Below, in pieces: positions 33,283 through 37,484 of a stretch of DNA of 37,484 nucleotides. The stretch spans positions 1 to 37,484 of the forward strand of contig JAGBYI010000056.1 in assembly GCA_017628845.1 (NCBI GenBank), read 5' to 3'. Origin of the DNA: Bacteroidaceae bacterium (GTDB lineage Bacteria > Bacteroidota > Bacteroidia > Bacteroidales > Bacteroidaceae). The translations under genes were made by a program, and so were the position numbers. Below the pieces are notes generated by a model. The model was not told the origin of the DNA. It made no database searches and saw nothing but the letters and a program-made list of their open reading frames with translations. Position 1 is the first letter of the stretch. Every line of letters begins with the position of its first letter.

Positions 33283-34374
33283 ATGAATACTCTTTTCTTC
33301 TCTTTAATACGCCTCTCAATAGGTGCAGGTGATAAACTTTCTCGACAACCCTCAGAGGAGGAGTGGGGAGAACTCTATAAGATGGCGGTGAAGCAGTCAT
33401 TGGTTGGTATCTGCTTTGTTGGTGTGAGGAAGTATATGGGAACTTCAGCACAGAGTGGTGATATTCCTGTTGTGCCTAAGAAGGTTTATTTTCAGTGGTT
33501 AGGGACTGCGGCTCAAATACAGCAACGAAATGATTTGATGAGTCAAAGATGTGTGGAACTCCAATCTAAACTCGGCTTGTACGGCATCAATAGCTCTATA
33601 CTGAAGGGACAAGCTGTTGCCATGTATTATGGTGAGCTTAAAGATTACCGTCAGCCAGGAGATATCGATGTATATGTGGATTGTGGTAGAGTAAAAGCAA
33701 TAGAATATGCACATTCGATAAAGCAAGAATACGTTAATTGGGATTATAAGCATCTGCATCTCAAAATTTTTAAGGATACGGAAGTGGAGATACACCATCG
33801 CCCAGAGGTGTTGCTCAACTTGGCCAAGAATAAGAGGCTGCAGAGATACTTTCGGTCTGAGGAAAGTCAGAAACAGATATTTCAACGCGAAGGCAAGCTC
33901 GTCGCTCCTTCTGCAGAGTTCAATTTATTCTATATCCTATTACACATATACCGTCACTTCTTGTATGAAGGTGTTGGGCTTAGGCAGTTGATGGATTACT
34001 ATTTTGTACTGAGAGCTGTGTATGGGCAAGAATGTAAGTCAAAAGGTTTGCAGACGATAGAAATGTTTGGTATGGAGCGTTTTGCAAAAGGTGTGATGTG
34101 GATTATGCAAGGCGTCTTCGGTTTGGACGAGCAATACTTATTATGCGAACCGAACGAGAATGAGGGAAGATACATCCTCGCTCAGGTAATGGTCGGTGGA
34201 AACTTTGGTCATCATGATGAAAGGTTGAAAACCTGCAAGAAGCAAGGAAAAAATGGTGCAGTAGGAAAAATCTTAAGACACAACCTTCACTTGTTGACAC
34301 ACTATCCTTCTGAGGTTATTTGGGCTCCTGTGTGGATTGTGTATCATTGGTGCTGGAAAAGAATAGTAAGATGA
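33283..34374 (+). CDS. Nucleotidyltransferase-fold protein (NTP_transf_5 type)
   Basis: This protein of 363 residues belongs to the uncharacterised nucleotidyltransferase group often seen in Bacteroidales capsule loci. The core is INSSILKGQAVAMYYGEL followed by YRQPGDIDVYVD (about residues 105-132), where GDIDVYV provides the acidic metal ligands of the pol-beta fold; VEIHHRP supplies another conserved patch. The rest is helical. It sits between wbuC and the WbuB-like transferase, interrupting an otherwise standard FucNAc gene order. The substrate is unknown; transfer of a nucleotide or phospho-group to a sugar intermediate is only a guess. Confidence 0.82.
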   Translation: MNTLFFSLIRLSIGAGDKLSRQPSEEEWGELYKMAVKQSLVGICFVGVRKYMGTSAQSGDIPVVPKKVYFQWLGTAAQIQQRNDLMSQRCVELQSKLGLYGINSSILKGQAVAMYYGELKDYRQPGDIDVYVDCGRVKAIEYAHSIKQEYVNWDYKHLHLKIFKDTEVEIHHRPEVLLNLAKNKRLQRYFRSEESQKQIFQREGKLVAPSAEFNLFYILLHIYRHFLYEGVGLRQLMDYYFVLRAVYGQECKSKGLQTIEMFGMERFAKGVMWIMQGVFGLDEQYLLCEPNENEGRYILAQVMVGGNFGHHDERLKTCKKQGKNGAVGKILRHNLHLLTHYPSEVIWAPVWIVYHWCWKRIVR

Positions 34375-34390
34375 TTATTTCAAATGACAT

Positions 34391-35599
34391 ATGAATATAC
34401 TTTTTTTAACCATGTCTTCGGGCATAGAGAAGTTTCAAGCCAGAGGGATTTATACGGACTTGATGCGTAAGTTCCAGGATGAAGGGCATGAGGTTTATAT
34501 TGTTTTCCCAAGGGAAAGAAAACATGGACTCCCAACTGAGGTGAGAGTGCAAGATGGTGTACATTTATTAGGTGTTAGGACCCTAAATGTGACTAAGACC
34601 AATGTCATTGAGAAGGGACTCGGACAGGTATCCATAGAATTTCTCTACAAACGTGCTATCAAAAAGTATTTTAAAGGTGTAAACTTTGACTTGATTCTCT
34701 ATAGTACTCCTCCGATTACTTTCCCGAAGGTGATTGAGTATGCCAAGAAGGCTAATCCGAAAGCAAAGACATATTTATTGTTAAAAGACATCTTCCCACA
34801 GAATGCTGTGGATATGGGAATGATGTCTAAGACTGGCGTAAAGGGTATTCTATATAAGTTTTTCCGTGCTAAGGAGAAGAAACTATATGCACTATCAGAC
34901 TACATCGGTTGTATGAGTCCTGCAAATGTGCGTTACGTGCTGGAACATAATCCGGAACTCTCTGCTGATAGGGTAGAGGTGGCTCCTAACTCTTTGGAAC
35001 TGGTAGATGATATTCAAGCAAAAGACAAGAGTGTTCTTGCAAAATACAACCTCCCTTTAGATAGGCCAATCTTTATCTATGGTGGAAACTTAGGTGTACC
35101 ACAGGGAATTCCATTCCTCATCCAGTGCTTAGAGGCGAATGCAGATAGAGAGGATTGTTACTTTGTGGTAGTAGGTACAGGTACTTATTATCAGAAACTG
35201 GCAGATTGGTACGGTGTTCGTAAACCGAAGGCCGTAACCGTGATGAAAGGGCTCCCCAAGGAAGATTACGACCGTTTGGTACAGGCTTGTCAGGTAGGTT
35301 TGATATTCCTGGATTATCGATTTACCATTCCTAATTTCCCAAGCCGTTTGCTCTCGTACTTAGAATACAAGATGCCTGTAATTGCTTGTACTGACCCCAA
35401 CTGTGACACAGGTACAATTGCTGAAGACAATGGCTTTGGTTTCTATGCTCCAAGTAATGATGTGATGGCTTTCACTCAGGCAGTGGATAAGATACTTACC
35501 TGTGATATGGAAACTATGGGAGATAAAGGCTATCAATTCCTAAAAGAAAACTATCTTATTGAACATACTTATAATCAGATAATGAAACATTTGCGTTGA
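34391..35599 (+). CDS. wbuB: Glycosyltransferase family 4, WbuB-like
   Basis: This GT-B enzyme of 402 residues resembles WbuB, the transferase associated with L-FucNAc. Characteristic parts are YSTPPITFPKVIEYAKK, LLLKDIFPQNAVDMGMM and IGCMSPANVRYVLEHNPE in the N-terminal domain, with FIYGGNLGVPQGI and LLSYLEYKMPVIA in the C-terminal domain. With capE-capF-capG directly upstream, transfer of FucNAc is the best supported role, although by context. The acetyltransferase starts 3 bases after it. Confidence 0.88.
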   Translation: MNILFLTMSSGIEKFQARGIYTDLMRKFQDEGHEVYIVFPRERKHGLPTEVRVQDGVHLLGVRTLNVTKTNVIEKGLGQVSIEFLYKRAIKKYFKGVNFDLILYSTPPITFPKVIEYAKKANPKAKTYLLLKDIFPQNAVDMGMMSKTGVKGILYKFFRAKEKKLYALSDYIGCMSPANVRYVLEHNPELSADRVEVAPNSLELVDDIQAKDKSVLAKYNLPLDRPIFIYGGNLGVPQGIPFLIQCLEANADREDCYFVVVGTGTYYQKLADWYGVRKPKAVTVMKGLPKEDYDRLVQACQVGLIFLDYRFTIPNFPSRLLSYLEYKMPVIACTDPNCDTGTIAEDNGFGFYAPSNDVMAFTQAVDKILTCDMETMGDKGYQFLKENYLIEHTYNQIMKHLR

Positions 35600-35602
35600 A
35601 AT

Positions 35603-36196
35603 ATGGTAAAACTATTGGTTTACATTAAACATCACTTGTCCTTTATATGGACTTTTATTGAATGGTGCAACTCCATCCTGTTTAATCTCTTGTATGGAAA
35701 AAAGCTACGGAAAGTGCTTCCTGGATTGTTGGGTGAGGCATCTTCAGATACATATACTTACAAATTATTGGCAAAGGTGGATATGTCGAGTCTTGCGACT
35801 TTCTTTGCCAATCAACCACAGGAGGCATATACCTTCTTTAATCCTCATAAACTCGATGAGAAGTCTTTAATAAAGAAGAATAAAGATAAAGCTTTTGTGA
35901 TGATTGGTGCCTATTACGATGGACAGTTAGTAGGATATTGTTTCTTGCGATGTTTCTTTAACAAACAGGCATTTAGAGGTAAGATTGTGGATGTTCATTA
36001 CCAAGGTCGTGGCATCGCAAAGCAGATGGGGGTATTGACTACAAATATATGTATAGTTTTAGGGTTAAGATTATATGCTACAATCTCAAAAAAAAATGTG
36101 AAGTCAATGGCTTCTTCTAAGGCTGTGAACGACGTGCGCATTGTGAAGGAACTTGAAGATGATTATCTATATGTGGAGTACTTGCTGAAAAAATAA
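35603..36196 (+). CDS. GNAT family N-acetyltransferase
   Basis: This is an acetyltransferase of 197 residues. The acetyl-CoA binding signature is VHYQGRGIAKQMG (about residues 131-143, the Q/R-x-x-G-x-G/A loop), preceded by the strand MIGAYYDGQLVGYCFLR. The N-terminus has a hydrophobic helix pair (about residues 5-32) that may associate with the membrane. Located just before the initiating transferase and a DegT aminotransferase, it is a candidate to acetylate the 4-amino group of a bacillosamine-type sugar. That assignment is inference. Confidence 0.82.
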   Translation: MVKLLVYIKHHLSFIWTFIEWCNSILFNLLYGKKLRKVLPGLLGEASSDTYTYKLLAKVDMSSLATFFANQPQEAYTFFNPHKLDEKSLIKKNKDKAFVMIGAYYDGQLVGYCFLRCFFNKQAFRGKIVDVHYQGRGIAKQMGVLTTNICIVLGLRLYATISKKNVKSMASSKAVNDVRIVKELEDDYLYVEYLLKK

Positions 36197-36205
36197 GATA
36201 CGACT

Positions 36206-36859
36206 ATGATACTAAAATTCTTATTTGACCGTGTGGTGGCTTTTATCGGTCTTTGTTTCTTGTGGCCAGTTCTTTTAGTTGTTGCCATCTTGGTGAAGGT
36301 GAAGATGCCTGGTGGTCCTGCTTTCTTTGTGCAGAAGCGTGTGGGAAAGGGTGGCAAACTGTTCAATTGTCATAAGTTCCGCACAATGACGGTGAACCAT
36401 AACGGTTCTACTGTTTCTGTAGCTGGGGACAGCCGTATCACTCCGTTTGGTGCAACGTTGCGACATTACAAACTGGATGAATTGCCTGGATTGTGGGATG
36501 TGATGATAGGTAACATGAGTTTTGTGGGTCCTCGTCCGGATGTGCCTGGTTATGCTGACAAACTGGAGGGGGATGACAGGGATGTGCTCAAGTTGCGTCC
36601 TGGCATTACAGGTCCTGCTACGCTGAAATACCGTTTAGAAGATGAGATGATTTCGGAATATGTGGCAAGGAAGCAGGTGGAGGGTGATACCCGTCCTATG
36701 CAGGAAATTGCTACGGAATACAATGATAACGTAATCTACCCGGATAAGGTGAGACTGAACTGCTACTATTACCGCAACTACAGTTTCATAAAGGATATAG
36801 AGATGATCTTTGCTACTGTCCTTGGCTTCAAGGTAAAGTTCGCTGGGGAAGAGGTGTGA
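36206..36859 (+). CDS. Initiating phosphoglycosyltransferase (PglC/WcfS-like bacterial sugar transferase)
   Basis: This is a monotopic membrane enzyme of 217 residues that moves a sugar-1-phosphate from a UDP-sugar to undecaprenyl phosphate, the first step of repeat-unit assembly. There is one re-entrant N-terminal hydrophobic helix (VVAFIGLCFLWPVLLVVAIL). The family blocks are QKRVGKGGKLFNCHKFRTM, the catalytic Asp-Glu in HYKLDELPGLWDV, and NMSFVGPRPDVPGY. It is the short form, without the long N-terminus of WbaP/WcaJ, and such enzymes often use di-N-acetyl bacillosamine or AATGal donors. It is followed by 121 bases and then the aminotransferase. Confidence 0.93.
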   Translation: MILKFLFDRVVAFIGLCFLWPVLLVVAILVKVKMPGGPAFFVQKRVGKGGKLFNCHKFRTMTVNHNGSTVSVAGDSRITPFGATLRHYKLDELPGLWDVMIGNMSFVGPRPDVPGYADKLEGDDRDVLKLRPGITGPATLKYRLEDEMISEYVARKQVEGDTRPMQEIATEYNDNVIYPDKVRLNCYYYRNYSFIKDIEMIFATVLGFKVKFAGEEV

Positions 36860-36980
36860 GATGAGAGGGGAAATAGGGTAGAGAGAGTAGAGAAGGTGAA
36901 GAAGGGAGAGAAAAGTATACTCCATACACTCTATACTCTCCATACACAGTATGAAAACAAACTAAAAATACAATATCATT
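36860..36980. other. Intergenic gap with purine-rich and pyrimidine-rich stretches
   Basis: A G/A-rich run (about 36858-36915) is followed by a C/T-rich, partly complementary run around 36919-36948 (ACTCCATACACTCTATACTC). It could fold back in the mRNA. A loose 7-bp rhythm is visible, but weaker than in the other arrays. No gene is present. Confidence 0.5.
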
Positions 36981-37484
36981 ATGTCAGAAGAAAGAAAAAT
37001 GATTTACCTGTGCCTTGCTCACATGAGCGAGGACGGAGCGGAACAGAAATATGTGAAGGAGGCGTTCGATACGAACTGGGTGGTACCAATGGGACCAAAT
37101 GTAAATGCTTTTGAGCAGGATTTGGCAAATATGGCTAACAGTAAACTGGATGGTAGCGAACCATTGGATCGTAAGGTCGTGTGTCTCTCTGCTGGTACTG
37201 CTGCTGTGCATTTAGCATTGATTGCTTGTGGTGTGAAAGCTGGGGATGAAGTGATTGTACAGTCGTTTACATTCTGCGCTTCATCTCACCCGATTACTTA
37301 CTTAGGTGCTAAGCCTGTGTTTGTCGGCAGCGAAAGGGATACTTGGAATATGGATCCTGAACTGCTGGAAAAGGCTATTATTGACCGCAAGTTAAAAACT
37401 GGACACTATCCCAAGGCGATAGTTCCTGTAGCACTATATGGCATGCCTTACCGTATAGATGAAATCATGGCAATTGCTGATAAG
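36981..37484 (+). CDS. DegT/DnrJ/EryC1/StrS aminotransferase, 3' end outside window
   Basis: The open frame runs from the ATG at 36981 off the window end (168 codons visible). Features of a PglE/WcfR-type UDP-4-keto-6-deoxyhexose 4-aminotransferase are present: NWVVPMGPNVNAFEQDLA, the PLP-phosphate region LSAGTAAVHLALIACGV, and GDEVIVQSFTFCASSHPI; the catalytic lysine lies beyond the end. With the CapD-type dehydratase, the GNAT enzyme and the initiating transferase it completes a plausible route to a 4-amino-4,6-dideoxy-HexNAc first sugar. Confidence 0.9.
   Translation, partial: MSEERKMIYLCLAHMSEDGAEQKYVKEAFDTNWVVPMGPNVNAFEQDLANMANSKLDGSEPLDRKVVCLSAGTAAVHLALIACGVKAGDEVIVQSFTFCASSHPITYLGAKPVFVGSERDTWNMDPELLEKAIIDRKLKTGHYPKAIVPVALYGMPYRIDEIMAIADK

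Overview
The window looks like a chromosomal segment from a Bacteroidales bacterium, probably Prevotella-like. The basis is promoters of the Bacteroidetes type (TTTG, about 20 bases, TAnnTTTG), tRNAs without an encoded CCA end, few Shine-Dalgarno sites, and a capsule locus led by a tyrosine recombinase and a UpxY-type NusG paralogue. Assignment below order level is inference.

Layout. (1) Positions 1-7013 are housekeeping: ettA (5' end outside the window), nth, pgk behind a near-perfect Bacteroidetes promoter, a lipoprotein with a binding-protein-like body, a TPR-like protein, and convergent upp. (2) Positions 7048-9665, minus strand, are a two-gene dTDP-3-amino-sugar module: an FdtA-type ketoisomerase, and a fusion of a FemAB/GNAT-like acyltransferase to an FdtB-type aminotransferase. 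(3) Positions 9719-10067 carry tRNA-Ser(GCU) and tRNA-Glu(CUC) with promoter and terminator. (4) Positions 10321-12860 are the switch of a capsule locus: a tyrosine recombinase, a tandem 22-bp repeat, a segment bounded by inverted palindromic repeats (two left, three right, all on a 23-bp period), and upxY. A promoter lies inside the segment and points away from upxY, so the sequenced orientation looks OFF. (5) From 12857 to the window end, all on the plus strand, is a capsular or exopolysaccharide operon.

The operon contains a membrane-bound UDP-GlcNAc 4,6-dehydratase (CapD/WbpM type), a Wzx flippase, an unusual block (QueC-like PP-loop protein, SDR, two MenD-like ThDP proteins, polysaccharide pyruvyltransferase), five family 2 or 4 glycosyltransferases, a Wzy-like polymerase, the UDP-L-FucNAc pathway (CapE/FnlA, CapF/FnlB, CapG/FnlC) with WbuC and a WbuB-like transferase, a nucleotidyltransferase-fold protein, a GNAT acetyltransferase, a PglC/WcfS-like initiating phosphoglycosyltransferase and the start of a DegT aminotransferase. 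The CapD, GNAT, initiating transferase and DegT genes together suggest a 4-amino-4,6-dideoxy-HexNAc (bacillosamine or AATGal type) as the first sugar on the lipid carrier.

The cluster is a mosaic. capD and the FucNAc genes are richer in G+C, while the flippase-to-glycosyltransferase centre is AT-rich. Degenerate tandem repeats with a 7-bp period, three of them beside a GC-rich core element, fill several intergenic gaps, including those where composition changes. A chimeric gene at 27460-27879 joins a glycosyltransferase-like start to an unrelated GC-richer tail. The two strongest candidates for new biology are the PP-loop/SDR/dual-ThDP block and the recombinase-linked invertible promoter.
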